Positions 24,272-32,974 of a stretch of DNA of 64,000 nt are shown here, one piece after another. This DNA comes from JAQBGV01 sp032128395 (lineage in GTDB: Bacteria; Planctomycetota; UBA8108; UBA1146): NCBI GenBank assembly GCA_032128395.1, contig JAQBGV010000193.1, positions 1-64,000 on the forward strand. The letters run 5' to 3'. Position numbers and translations under genes: made by a program. Numbering within the stretch: the first letter of the stretch is position 1; the number at the start of each line of letters is the position of its first letter. A model generated the notes under the pieces. The model ran no database searches and was not told where the DNA came from. It saw nothing but the letters and a program-made list of their open reading frames with translations.

Positions 24272-27200
24272 GTGACGGTGCTCAATGCCGCGCGTGGGGC
24301 ATTCATCGCGGCGGTCCTCGGAGCACTGCTCCTGACCTCCCCCGCGCAGGCCTTTACCGGTTGTGTGAACTCTGCCACCGCCGGCCATTACACCGTCGAC
24401 TTCCTCGGCGTCGCCTACAACCCAGACGGCACGAGCACCTGGAACTACACCGTCACGTGGGACGGTATCCCCCCTTCGCTCAGCCACTTCACGCTGAAGC
24501 TCTGCCATCAGGCCGAAGTGATCTCATCCGTTCCCGCGGGAGCGGAGGTCGGGTACGACGGATCGACCGGTCTCTACGGGATCAAGTGGGACGACGTCAC
24601 CATCGAAACCCCGGGCGTTCCGGTCCCGTTCACCTTCACGCTCGATCAGCCCTACGCGATCTCAGGGACGATCTTCGCGGCGAAGGCGGGGCCGTACCCG
24701 AACTTCGGCTGGATCTGCGGGCCGAGCAAGAAGTGCAAACTCGCACTCGTGCCCCCCAGCGACCTCGTCTGCACCGTCCTCGATCCGTGCACCTGCGAAA
24801 CACTGCTGACCTGGACGAACATCAGCGTGGTCGACCTGATCAACGTGCGGGTCGACGGGGTTCTGGTTGCAACTCTCCCCGGCGACACGACCTCCACCAT
24901 CATCACCGTGAAGCCCGGGACCCACGCGATCGAGGTCACCGGGGTCATCGATCCTGCCGGCGACGGCTACCAGCACGGGGGCGGTTCATACCCCTTTGGT
25001 GGCGGCGGGTATGGGGATGATGACGACGACGACGATGACGACGACGACGACGACGATGACGACGACGACGACGACGGCAACCCGGGAGACAACGACCAGG
25101 AGACCGACCCCGCGATCTGCGAGGTCATCTGCCCCGACCACACCCCGGTCCCCCCCAAGGATCTCGTCTGCACTCCCGACCCGCTCGACTGCTCGGTCAC
25201 GGTCTCCTGGGTGAACTCGCGCGACTACACCGAGATCATCGTCTTCCTCGATGGCCTCCCCTTCGAAACACTGCCGGGGAGTGCGACGAGCACGATGATC
25301 GGCGGGCCGCTGATCGGTTCGCACGGGGTCTGCCTGGCGGGCACGACGACGTGCGGCGACCCGTTCGCCGAGGTCTGCTGCCAGTTTTCCTGCGATGACC
25401 CCACCCCACCCCCGGTGACCGACCTCGTCTGTGAGGTCGCGGACATCTGCACCTGCGAGACCGAGGTCTCGTGGACGAACGGGGCGGCGAACTACGATTC
25501 GATCGAGGTGTTCGTCGACGGGAACTCCGCCGCGATCCTTCCAGGGTCGGCGACCTCGACGGTCGTCCTTCTCGGCGGGCCGGGAGAACACGTGATCTGC
25601 GTCGTCGCGACCCGGAACGAGTTCACGAGTGAGTTCGCCTGCTGCGGCGCGAATTGCCCGGCCATCCCCGACGATCCTCCTTTCGCTCTGACCTGCGACG
25701 CGCCGCCGGCGCCGAATTGCGAGGCGAGCGCGATCTGGCTCGGGGGCGGCGTGTACTCCCAGATCGAGGTTCTTCTCGACGGGGTCGTGGCCCAGGTTCT
25801 CCCCGGCGATACGTTCGAGACCACCGTGGCGATCCCCACCTCGGGGCCGCACGAACTCTGCCTGCGGGCGACGACGATCTGCGGGGTCGTGCTTCCGGAC
25901 GTCTGCTGCACGGTCGAGTGCATCGGACCCCCCGACCCGATCACCGATCTGACCTGCACACTCGTCGACCTGTGCAAGTGTCTCTTCACGCTCGACTGGA
26001 CCAACGGGAACCCCGACTACGACACAATCCAGGTCCTGATCGACGGGGTGCTCCACGAACGGATCCCGGGCGACACGACCTCGCTCGCGCTGACGCTCCC
26101 CACCCCTGGCCTCCACGAAATTTGCCTGGTCCCGGTTCGCGCCGCGCTGCCCGGTCCCGAGACGTGCTGCTCGGTGGACTGCCCCGACGTGCCCCCGGCG
26201 ATGCCGGAGAATCTGGTCTGCACTTTTGACCCTCTGACGTGCATCTTCACGGTGATGTGGTCGAACCCGGTCCCGTACTCATCGCTCGAGATCTTCGTCG
26301 ACGGCGTCGCCGCCGGGACCGCTCCGGGGGGCGCGTCCTCCTTCTCGATCCCGTTCCCGCTCATCGGCCAGCACGAGATCTGCGTGGAGGGAACGACGAT
26401 CTGCGAAGAGGTGACCCCCGCCGCGTGCTGTTCGGTCGAGTGCCAGATCCAGCCGCCCCTGCCGGTGCTCGATCTGGCGTGTGGGGTGGTCGATCCGTGC
26501 ACCTGCATCGTCGCCGTCGCGTGGACGAACCAGGAGGCGAACTACGTCTCCGTCGAGGTCACCGTCGACGGAGTTCCATTCGCTTCCTTGGCCGGTACTG
26601 CGACCAACCTCGCGGTGACGCTCCCGGGTCCGGGAAACCACGTGATCTGCGTCTTCCCGATCCGCAACGGGGTCTCCGGCGATCAGGTTTGCTGCAAGGC
26701 GAACTGCCCGATCACCGACCCGATCCCCCCCGTGCTGCTCGAGTGTGTCGTCGACAAGCCGTCCGCGACCGCCACGATCAGTTGGCTGCCATCCGCGCTC
26801 TACTCCCAGGTCGAAGTGTTCCTGAACGGCGTGCTGGTCGAGACAGCGCCGGGGGACGCGACTTCGGCGTCGGTAGTTCTGACGCTGCCCGGCGTGAACA
26901 CTCTCTCGCTGATCGCGACCACCGTCTGCGGTGAGGTGACCCCCGCGGTGAGTTGTGAGGTCACCTCGGGGCTGACCCCGGTGATGATCAACGGACTCAG
27001 CTGCTCTCTCGTGTCCCAGTGCACCTGTGACGCGACGGCGACGTGGACCAACGGCGAGCTGTACGACTCGATCATCATCCAAGTCAACGGGATCGTGGTC
27101 GCCACGCTCCCCGGAGATGCCGTCACGGCAGACTTCACTCTGGGAGCCCCCGGCACGCGCGAGGTCTGCGTCGTCCCGGTCATCAACTTGGTCGAGGGAG

Positions 27201-28300
27201 ATGCCGTCTGCTGCATGGTGACCTGCGATGATGTACCGCTGACCCCACCGAACGGGATCACCTGCGACGTCGGCCCCGCACCCGACTGCGAAACCACCGT
27301 GACCTGGCTCAACCACTCGCAGTACGAGTCGATCCAAGTCACGCTCGACGGGGTGGTCATCAGCACCCAGCCGGGAGACGAGACGCAGACGACCGTGCTG
27401 CTCCCCGGCCCGGGTGCGCACCAGATTTGCCTCGTCGCGACGACGATCTGCGCCGACGTGCTCCCTCCGGTCTGCTGCACCGCGATGTGCGACTTCCCAC
27501 CGGCGCCGCCGGAGAACGTCGTCTGCACCCTCGACGATCCGTGCCTCTGCACCGGAACGGTCACCTGGACGAACGCGGACGCCGACTACGACGAGCTGAT
27601 CGTCGAGGTCGACGGTGTGGTGATCGCGACCCTCCCCGGCAGCGCGACGAGCGCGCCGGTCGGACCGGTCGCCCCCGGCCCCCACAACGTCTGCGTGACC
27701 GCGGTGCGGACGGGGCTCAGCTCCCCCGAAGTGTGCTGCGCCCTCGACTGTCCCGGCCCGCCGGCGCCGATCCCACCGAGCGGCCTGGTGTGTGGGGTCA
27801 TCGACAATGGAACCTGCACGGTGAGCCTCGACTGGACGAACTCGATGCCGTACGGCGCCATCCAGATCCTCGCGGACGGGGTCGTCTGGGCCGATCTCGC
27901 CGGAAGTGCGACCCACTACGAGGCACCGCTCCCCGGTGGCATCACGAGTTCCGAGCTCTGCCTCGTCGCGACGACCGAGTGCGGCGACGCCGCCAACCAG
28001 GTCTGTTGTACGGTGGAGTGCCAGACCCAGTTCGTCCGAGGGGACTGCAACGTCGACGGAATCGTGAACATCGCCGACGGCGTCTACATCATGCGATTCC
28101 TCTTCCAGGGTTTCACGCCGAGCATCTGCCTCGATGCCTGCGACCACAACAGCGACGGCTTGGTCGACATCTCCGACGTGGTGTTCATCCTCCACTACAT
28201 CTTCACCAGTGGTCCGCCCCCGCTCGCACCGTTCCCCGACTGCGGGGTCGACGTGGATGAAGTCCCGGGGTGCAACACGTATCCGTTCTGCTCGAACTGA
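24272..28300 (+). CDS. Giant secreted protein of alternating Cys-rich beta-sandwich repeats, poly-Asp tract and dockerin-like tail
   Basis: A 1342-residue exported protein; GTG start with AGGTGG upstream and a signal peptide ending PAQAFTGC. After an N-terminal domain of about 130 residues come twelve repeats of about 85 residues, fibronectin-III-like in rhythm (W-x-N, Y-x-x-I-x-V-x-x-DG, LPG, CC-x-x-x-C). They alternate strictly between two types. Odd repeats open CTCE/CTC and read WTNxxxNYDSI. Even repeats carry ATTxCG near the end. This makes six tandem dimers with four to six cysteines per repeat. A run of 20 aspartates interrupts repeat 1. The C terminus is a dockerin-like doublet (GDCNVDGIVNIAD, HNSDGLVDISD), then PFPDCG and C-x5-C. 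It is probably a disulfide-rich, calcium-binding surface or matrix protein. It stands alone. Confidence 0.88.
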   Translation: MTVLNAARGAFIAAVLGALLLTSPAQAFTGCVNSATAGHYTVDFLGVAYNPDGTSTWNYTVTWDGIPPSLSHFTLKLCHQAEVISSVPAGAEVGYDGSTGLYGIKWDDVTIETPGVPVPFTFTLDQPYAISGTIFAAKAGPYPNFGWICGPSKKCKLALVPPSDLVCTVLDPCTCETLLTWTNISVVDLINVRVDGVLVATLPGDTTSTIITVKPGTHAIEVTGVIDPAGDGYQHGGGSYPFGGGGYGDDDDDDDDDDDDDDDDDDDDGNPGDNDQETDPAICEVICPDHTPVPPKDLVCTPDPLDCSVTVSWVNSRDYTEIIVFLDGLPFETLPGSATSTMIGGPLIGSHGVCLAGTTTCGDPFAEVCCQFSCDDPTPPPVTDLVCEVADICTCETEVSWTNGAANYDSIEVFVDGNSAAILPGSATSTVVLLGGPGEHVICVVATRNEFTSEFACCGANCPAIPDDPPFALTCDAPPAPNCEASAIWLGGGVYSQIEVLLDGVVAQVLPGDTFETTVAIPTSGPHELCLRATTICGVVLPDVCCTVECIGPPDPITDLTCTLVDLCKCLFTLDWTNGNPDYDTIQVLIDGVLHERIPGDTTSLALTLPTPGLHEICLVPVRAALPGPETCCSVDCPDVPPAMPENLVCTFDPLTCIFTVMWSNPVPYSSLEIFVDGVAAGTAPGGASSFSIPFPLIGQHEICVEGTTICEEVTPAACCSVECQIQPPLPVLDLACGVVDPCTCIVAVAWTNQEANYVSVEVTVDGVPFASLAGTATNLAVTLPGPGNHVICVFPIRNGVSGDQVCCKANCPITDPIPPVLLECVVDKPSATATISWLPSALYSQVEVFLNGVLVETAPGDATSASVVLTLPGVNTLSLIATTVCGEVTPAVSCEVTSGLTPVMINGLSCSLVSQCTCDATATWTNGELYDSIIIQVNGIVVATLPGDAVTADFTLGAPGTREVCVVPVINLVEGDAVCCMVTCDDVPLTPPNGITCDVGPAPDCETTVTWLNHSQYESIQVTLDGVVISTQPGDETQTTVLLPGPGAHQICLVATTICADVLPPVCCTAMCDFPPAPPENVVCTLDDPCLCTGTVTWTNADADYDELIVEVDGVVIATLPGSATSAPVGPVAPGPHNVCVTAVRTGLSSPEVCCALDCPGPPAPIPPSGLVCGVIDNGTCTVSLDWTNSMPYGAIQILADGVVWADLAGSATHYEAPLPGGITSSELCLVATTECGDAANQVCCTVECQTQFVRGDCNVDGIVNIADGVYIMRFLFQGFTPSICLDACDHNSDGLVDISDVVFILHYIFTSGPPPLAPFPDCGVDVDEVPGCNTYPFCSN
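25016..25075 (+). repeat. GAC/GAT microsatellite encoding 20 Asp
   Basis: Twenty consecutive Asp codons, mostly GAC with interspersed GAT, lie inside repeat 1 of the giant secreted protein. A glycine-rich segment (GGGSYPFGGGGYG) precedes them and GNPGDND follows. The near-uniform triplets make it prone to slippage, so length may vary between strains. The polyanion should bind calcium. Confidence 0.95.
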
Positions 28301-28325
28301 AGAGGTGCGGAGCCCGCTCTGAAAA

Positions 28326-28346
28326 TGGACTGTCCCGACGGTCGGT
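28326..28346 (+). repeat. Family B half-site, copy 2
   Basis: GGACTGTCCCGACGGTCGG matches the left end of family B. It lies 25 bp after the stop of the giant repeat protein. No matching right end was found nearby, so it is a solo end. It can fold on itself, with GACTGTC against GACGGTC. Confidence 0.55.
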
Positions 28347-28422
28347 TGCGGCTGTGCACACGCGGAGGAGCCCCGGCAGCTCCTGCGGAGAGCCGGAAGA
28401 ATCGCGCCGCTTCCCGCTCGGC

Positions 28423-29745
28423 TCACCGCACGATCGCGCTGACCACTTCTCCCTCGATCAGCACTCCGATGCAGTGCGTCGTGTACTCGAACGGGTCGCC
28501 GTCGTAGAGGGCGACGTCCGCGTCCTTGCCGACTTCGAGCGAACCCACTCGATCCGCGATGCCCAGGATCTCCGCCGCGGAGCGGGTCACCAATCCCAGT
28601 GCATCCGCGAAGGAACAGCCGAAGGATGCTGCGATCGCCGCCTCGTACAGGACCACGCGGGTCTTCGGGACATAACTCTCGTATCCCGATTCGAGGGCGC
28701 ACGGGATCCCCGCCGCGATCAGTTTCGCCGCGGTGGTCATGCTCGCGTTCTCGGCCTCGCCACTCGCTCGGTACATCGGCGGGTGCAAGAGGACCGGGAC
28801 CCCGGCCGCACGGATCGCATCGATATGTTCGTACGCCTCGGCGGCGCCGTCGAGGATCAATCGAAGGTCGAACTCCGCGGCGAGCCTCAGCGCGTTCCTG
28901 ATATCGACGCTTCGGTGGCACGTGATCATCAGCGGGACCTCCCCCGCGACCACGCGCGCGAGCATGTCCTTGCGGAGGTCGACCGAGGGGGGGTCGGCCT
29001 CTGGATCGGCCGCATCCCGCGCTCGCTTCGCGCGGCTCTCCTGCGCTTGGATCAGAGCTTGGCGGAGCATCGAGAGCTGCTTCGCGCGGGTTCCGGGGCT
29101 CTTTCCCTCCCCCGCGAGCGCGTCGGCGCCGAGCGTCGCGGCAACCGCGAAGAGCGGCTTCAGTACCACCCCGTCGACGTCGCCGGTTCGGGTCTTCGCG
29201 ATCATCGTCTGTCCACTGATCAGCTGACCCGGCGCGTGACCGGTGTGCACCGTCGTCACCCCGAAGCTGCGCACCCACGCGATGAGCGGTTCGCGCCCGT
29301 TGAAGGCGTCGATCGCGCGCAACTCCGGCTGCATCGCTTCCGATCGCTCCAGTTGGTCCTGGTCATGATCGTAGTTCAGCCAACCGGCGAGGCCGATCAC
29401 CGAGTGCCCGTCGACCAGTCCTGGCGTGACCACCGGCGCCTCGATCTTCCGCGCGTCCGCGGGGACGGTGACTCGCGCCCGCGGCCCGACCGCGGTGATC
29501 TTTCCCCCCTCGATCAGGACCACACCGTTCTCGATCGGTGGACGCCACCCACCGTCGGGGGTGCGCGCTTGGGTGTGGATCACCGCGCCGTAGATCGCGG
29601 TGACCTGCCCCGCCGCCGCGGGGGTGGCGAGTCCCTTCGCCACCTCGAAAGAATCGAGTCCACCGAGCGGTCCATCCGGGGTCTGCGCGCACGCCGGGGT
29701 GCCGATCACGAGGAGTGCGAGAGAGAACGCTTGGAGCGCACGCAT
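28423..29745 (-). CDS. Amidohydrolase-superfamily protein lacking key metal ligands (probable pseudoenzyme)
   Basis: A 440-residue exported protein (signal ends near TPACAQ, possibly lipidated at the Cys). The composite beta-sandwich (IENGVVLIEGGKITAVGP) and TIM-barrel of imidazolonepropionase-like amidohydrolases are present, as is the C-terminal GSLEVGKDADVALYDGDPFEY. Two metal-site motifs are broken. The first HxH reads GHSVIG, losing the second histidine. The strand-8 aspartate region reads LESGYES where the downstream-coupled paralogue has FHTDD. CHRSVDI keeps one histidine. It is probably non-hydrolytic or a partner subunit. ATG has GGGAGG seven bases upstream and shares one base with the stop of the paralogue (TGATG). 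Confidence 0.85.
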   Translation of the reverse strand: MRALQAFSLALLVIGTPACAQTPDGPLGGLDSFEVAKGLATPAAAGQVTAIYGAVIHTQARTPDGGWRPPIENGVVLIEGGKITAVGPRARVTVPADARKIEAPVVTPGLVDGHSVIGLAGWLNYDHDQDQLERSEAMQPELRAIDAFNGREPLIAWVRSFGVTTVHTGHAPGQLISGQTMIAKTRTGDVDGVVLKPLFAVAATLGADALAGEGKSPGTRAKQLSMLRQALIQAQESRAKRARDAADPEADPPSVDLRKDMLARVVAGEVPLMITCHRSVDIRNALRLAAEFDLRLILDGAAEAYEHIDAIRAAGVPVLLHPPMYRASGEAENASMTTAAKLIAAGIPCALESGYESYVPKTRVVLYEAAIAASFGCSFADALGLVTRSAAEILGIADRVGSLEVGKDADVALYDGDPFEYTTHCIGVLIEGEVVSAIVR

Positions 29746-31082
29746 CACCGCACCTCCCGATCGATGCAACAGCCGGTGAAGACCCGGTCATCCCCGGCGC
29801 CGAAACCACCCTCTGCGTAGAGGAGGTCCGCGGGATCGTCGCGGTCGAAGACCGGGACCCCATCGACCCACGTTTCGAGCACCTTCGTGTACACGCTGAA
29901 GGGATCGCCGGAGAGGATCGCGAAATCCGCGTCCTTCCCGACGTCGAGCGAACCGATCCGACCGTCGAGATCGAGCATCTCCGCGCCGGAGAGGGTGAGC
30001 GCTCGCAACGCCGCACCGCGGGACATCCCCGCGCGCACCGCGAGGGCAGGCATTCTCATGAAGAGGCGACTGTCGGTGATCCAGTCGTCGGTGTGGAACG
30101 CGACGGGGACCCCTCTCGCCTCGAGCACCGCGCCGTTTCGGTAGTCGAGGTCGCGCGCCTCGAGTTTTCCGCCGGGGCTGTCGATGAGGATCAGCGAGCA
30201 GGGCGCGCCGGCAGCGGCGATTTCGTCCGCGACCTTCCACGCTTCGCTGACGTGGTGGAGGACGACCCGAAAGCCGAATTCATCGGCGAGGCGCAATACG
30301 GTCAGGATGTCGTCGTGACGGTGCGTGTGATGGTGGACGATGCGCTTTCCCTGCATCGCCTCGACGAGGGGCTCGAGCGAGAGGTCTCGGGGCGGCAGCT
30401 TCTCGGGGTCTCCCGCAGCGCGCTCGATCTTCGCGGCGTATTCCTGCGCCGCGATGTACTTCGCGCGCACCAGCGCCACCGACTTCGCCCGCGTGCCGGG
30501 GAAGGGGGCATCTCTCATCGAGTTCGTCCCGTTCGCCATCTTCAGACCGCCGAGCCGGCGTCCCTCGGGATCGAACATCGACAACGACTCGACGGTGTCG
30601 GTCCCACGCAGCTTCAGGTAGATCGTCTGACCCGAGATCAAATGCCCCGATCCCGGCATGATATTGACGCAGGTCAATCCCCCTGCGGCCGCCCGACGAA
30701 AGCCCGGGCTCCGGGCGTTCACCGAGTCGAAGACATCCGCTTCGGGCTGGATCGGGTGGGACGAGTCTGCGCCCATCCCCCACCCCAGGTGACTGTGGGT
30801 GCAGACTAGCCCCGGCATGATCGTCTTGCCGCCGACGTCGATCACCTCGGCTCCCGCGGGGATCGCGACAGCCGCCCGGGGTCCGACCGCGGCGATCTTC
30901 CCGTCCCGGACGATCAGGGTTCCGTCGGCGATCTCCGGACCCGAGACCGGCAGGATCCGAGCCCCGACGAAGGCGCGCACGGGGACCGGGGCGGCGGTGT
31001 CCTGGGCTGCGAGGGGGAGACCGAATCCGAGGAGGAGGGCGGCCCAGAGGGTGATGGACCTGGTGGGGTTCGAACTGCGCAT
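29745..31082 (-). CDS. Exported amidohydrolase (imidazolonepropionase-like), intact metal site
   Basis: A 445-residue exported amidohydrolase (signal peptide ends GLPLAAQ). Key ligands are all visible: THSHLG (first HxH), HHHTHRHDDI (strand 5), LHHVSEAW (strand 6) and FHTDD (strand 8). A beta-sandwich segment (GTLIVRDGKIAAVGP) and the closing GSLDVGKDADFAILSGDPF complete the fold. It probably hydrolyses a cyclic amide, dipeptide or related C-N bond outside the cytoplasm; substrate unknown. ATG at 31082 has GGGAG at good spacing, whereas the upstream GTG at 31088 overlaps that site. It is first in a two-gene unit with the degenerate paralogue, with which it may form a heteromer. Confidence 0.88.
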   Translation of the reverse strand: MRSSNPTRSITLWAALLLGFGLPLAAQDTAAPVPVRAFVGARILPVSGPEIADGTLIVRDGKIAAVGPRAAVAIPAGAEVIDVGGKTIMPGLVCTHSHLGWGMGADSSHPIQPEADVFDSVNARSPGFRRAAAGGLTCVNIMPGSGHLISGQTIYLKLRGTDTVESLSMFDPEGRRLGGLKMANGTNSMRDAPFPGTRAKSVALVRAKYIAAQEYAAKIERAAGDPEKLPPRDLSLEPLVEAMQGKRIVHHHTHRHDDILTVLRLADEFGFRVVLHHVSEAWKVADEIAAAGAPCSLILIDSPGGKLEARDLDYRNGAVLEARGVPVAFHTDDWITDSRLFMRMPALAVRAGMSRGAALRALTLSGAEMLDLDGRIGSLDVGKDADFAILSGDPFSVYTKVLETWVDGVPVFDRDDPADLLYAEGGFGAGDDRVFTGCCIDREVR

Positions 31083-31172
31083 CGTCACTCCCTGTCGTAG
31101 GATGGAGAGGAGACCGTAGAGGGATCACGCGGGGGCCGCAAGTGCCCTCACGAGGACGGCAAGGGGCTCGAC

Positions 31173-31535
31173 ATGCACTCGATCGGACACCTCATCTCGA
31201 TCGCTCCTCTTCTCCTCGGGGCTCTGCTGCCCGCGCTCGGCTGCGGTGGATCTGCCTCCGCCGACGCGCCCGATCTCCTCCCCGCGATGCTCGCCGAGAT
31301 CCAGGCGATGCCGCGACATGACACGGAACCCGCCACCTTCGACCGCTACGTCCGGGAGTCGCACGCCGCTGCTCTCGAACATGCCTTCGCCGAGGGTGCG
31401 CGCCCGGATGATCCCGCAGCGGGAGACGTGTACGCGGTCGAGATCTATCGCCTCATGGTCGATCGAGCGTTCGCCGAGGGGCGCACCGATTTGGCGGACA
31501 TCCTGACCAGAGCGTACTTGGCCGCGGTGAGGTAG
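31173..31535 (+). CDS. Small lipoprotein of unknown function
   Basis: A 120-residue protein not recognised. The signal peptide ends in the lipobox PALGC, with Cys24 as lipidation site. The mature part is short, charged and mostly helical (ATFDRYVRESHAAALEHAF, then YAVEIYRLMVDRAFAEGR). ATG has AAGGGG upstream. It is divergent from the amidohydrolase pair by about 90 bp and may share its promoter region. It precedes the second sigma operon. Confidence 0.65.
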   Translation: MHSIGHLISIAPLLLGALLPALGCGGSASADAPDLLPAMLAEIQAMPRHDTEPATFDRYVRESHAAALEHAFAEGARPDDPAAGDVYAVEIYRLMVDRAFAEGRTDLADILTRAYLAAVR

Positions 31536-31579
31536 TCGTCTCGTCGGCTGGACGGTTCCATCGACTCTGGCCGCCGGGA

Positions 31580-31611
31580 CGGGCACCCCGGTGGCGAGCC
31601 AGTCCCCACGC
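31580..31611. repeat. Degenerate family A right end
   Basis: GCCGGGACGGGCACCCCGG followed by TGGCGAGCCAGTCCCC matches the right arm of family A (CCGGGACAGGCATCACC, then GAGCCAGTCCC) with several changes. No left arm is visible, so this is a decayed solo end in the gap between the lipoprotein and the sigma factor. Confidence 0.4.
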
Positions 31612-31715
31612 ATTTCACGGCCATCGTCTGCGCAACAGGTTCCACGCTCGCCTCTGGGTCGAGAATCTCAGAAGATCAGGACGGATCCTCCGAGCTCGCG
31701 CATCCAGGGAGAAGA

Positions 31716-32288
31716 ATGGCCAACGATCCCGATCGACGACTCTTCGAGGCGGCGGCGCGGGGGGATCCTGCGGCGCTCGAAGCTCTCTGGCGGCGCGAGC
31801 GCCGGCGGGTCGCGGCGGTGCTCTTGGCACATCGCCCCCGCGAGGAAGACCTGGAGGACCTCTTGCAGGAGGTCGGGATCATTTTCGTCGAGCGACTGCG
31901 CGAAGTGCGGGAACCCGATCGATTCCGCGCATGGCTGCGCATCGTCGCGCTGAATGTCGCGCGGGGAGCCGGGCGGCGAGTGAAGATCCAACGCGACCGG
32001 CGGCGCGGTCTCGAGGCTGCGATCGAGGTCCACGACCCGACCGGGGAGCGGAGCCTCGAACGCTCGGAAGCGCGCGACGAGCTGCGACAGGTCATCGCCT
32101 GGATCCGGGGGCTCTCGCCGAGCCTCGCCGAGCCGCTGCTCCTCCGCGCGGTGTGGGGAATGGCCCAGCGCGAGATCGCCGAGTGGCTCGGAGTCCCGGA
32201 AACGACGGTCGAGACCCGACTGGCCCGAGCACGCCGGGTACTCCGGCAAAGGATCGAGGAGGCCGATCGCCTCCGCCGCGCCGAGTGA
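31716..32288 (+). CDS. ECF-type RNA polymerase sigma factor (operon 2)
   Basis: A 190-residue sigma-70-family protein. Region 2 is RPREEDLEDLLQEVGIIFVE and RAWLRIVALNVAR (about 40-90). Region 4 is LLLRAVWGMAQREIAEWLGV, then PETTVETRLARARRVLRQR (about 140-180). The start ATG has GGGAGA upstream. It is followed after 11 bp by a single-TM anti-sigma-like gene, then by a PDZ protein, mirroring the operon at 17484-19434. Region 4 is a standard promoter -35 reader; its regulon cannot be read from the window. No zinc-finger anti-sigma gene is present. Confidence 0.88.
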   Translation: MANDPDRRLFEAAARGDPAALEALWRRERRRVAAVLLAHRPREEDLEDLLQEVGIIFVERLREVREPDRFRAWLRIVALNVARGAGRRVKIQRDRRRGLEAAIEVHDPTGERSLERSEARDELRQVIAWIRGLSPSLAEPLLLRAVWGMAQREIAEWLGVPETTVETRLARARRVLRQRIEEADRLRRAE

Positions 32289-32299
32289 AGGAGACCTCG

Positions 32300-32905
32300 A
32301 TGCATGATAGTGAACTCTCGCGCGAAGATCTTCTGATCCACCGCGCCATCGATGGCTGCGTGGGGGTGGGCGACTGGGCGGAGCTCGAACTCCTCGGTCG
32401 TCGTGATCCTGCGGTGTGGAAGCGACTCGCCATCGCCATGCGGGGGGAGCTGACCCTGCGCCGAGCGGGCGCAGCGATCGATGCCTACCTGCCGTCGCTC
32501 CCGCTCGAGCGCCACGCCGTGGGCCGGCGCGCTCCGATCCTGATCGGGGGACTCGGCTGGGCTGCGGCTCTCGTCGTCTGCTTCCTCTGGCTCGGGGGAC
32601 CGAGGCTCGGTCTCGGAAACTCCGAACACGGCAATCCTTCCTCCTCGCTCGGGGCGGCCGCCGCCTGGGCCCAGTACCTCGAGGCTGGAGATGCCGACGG
32701 TCGCTTCGTCCGCGAACTTCCGCCGGTGATGCTCGAAGCCACGCCGTCGGCCGATGGAGATACCGTCGAGGTGCTCTTCGTCCGCCGAGCGATCGAGCGC
32801 ACGACCGTGGGGGAGATCTTCGAAATCAATGAAGACGACGCTGGCCGGCTCTCCTCGCGGCCGGTCCCGGTGCTGAGACTCGTCTCGAGCGAACCGCTTC
32901 GATGA
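32300..32905 (+). CDS. Probable membrane-anchored anti-sigma factor (operon 2)
   Basis: A 201-residue protein with AAGGAG seven bases before ATG. The N-terminal 60 residues (SREDLLIHRAIDGCVGVGD, then WAELELLGRRDPAVWKRLA) are helical and cytoplasmic. A single membrane helix follows near residues 83-100 (ILIGGLGWAAALVVCFLW). An extracytoplasmic domain of about 95 residues (AAAWAQYLEAGDADGRFV, DTVEVLFVRRAIERTT) ends the protein. There is no HxxxCxxC zinc motif. The anti-sigma role is inferred from position, topology and the parallel operon. Next comes the PDZ protein, 69 bp downstream. Confidence 0.72.
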   Translation: MHDSELSREDLLIHRAIDGCVGVGDWAELELLGRRDPAVWKRLAIAMRGELTLRRAGAAIDAYLPSLPLERHAVGRRAPILIGGLGWAAALVVCFLWLGGPRLGLGNSEHGNPSSSLGAAAAWAQYLEAGDADGRFVRELPPVMLEATPSADGDTVEVLFVRRAIERTTVGEIFEINEDDAGRLSSRPVPVLRLVSSEPLR

Positions 32906-32974
32906 ATCGATGAGCGATCGGTGCCCGCGCTCCGGTCGCTCTCCGTGAGACTCTCCGTGGAAAGGAACCCTGCG

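Noticed and set aside
26279..29278. Long antisense frame of 999 codons across the giant repeat gene
   Set aside because: Arg/Gly/Asp-rich shadow of the sense gene with no recognisable domain.
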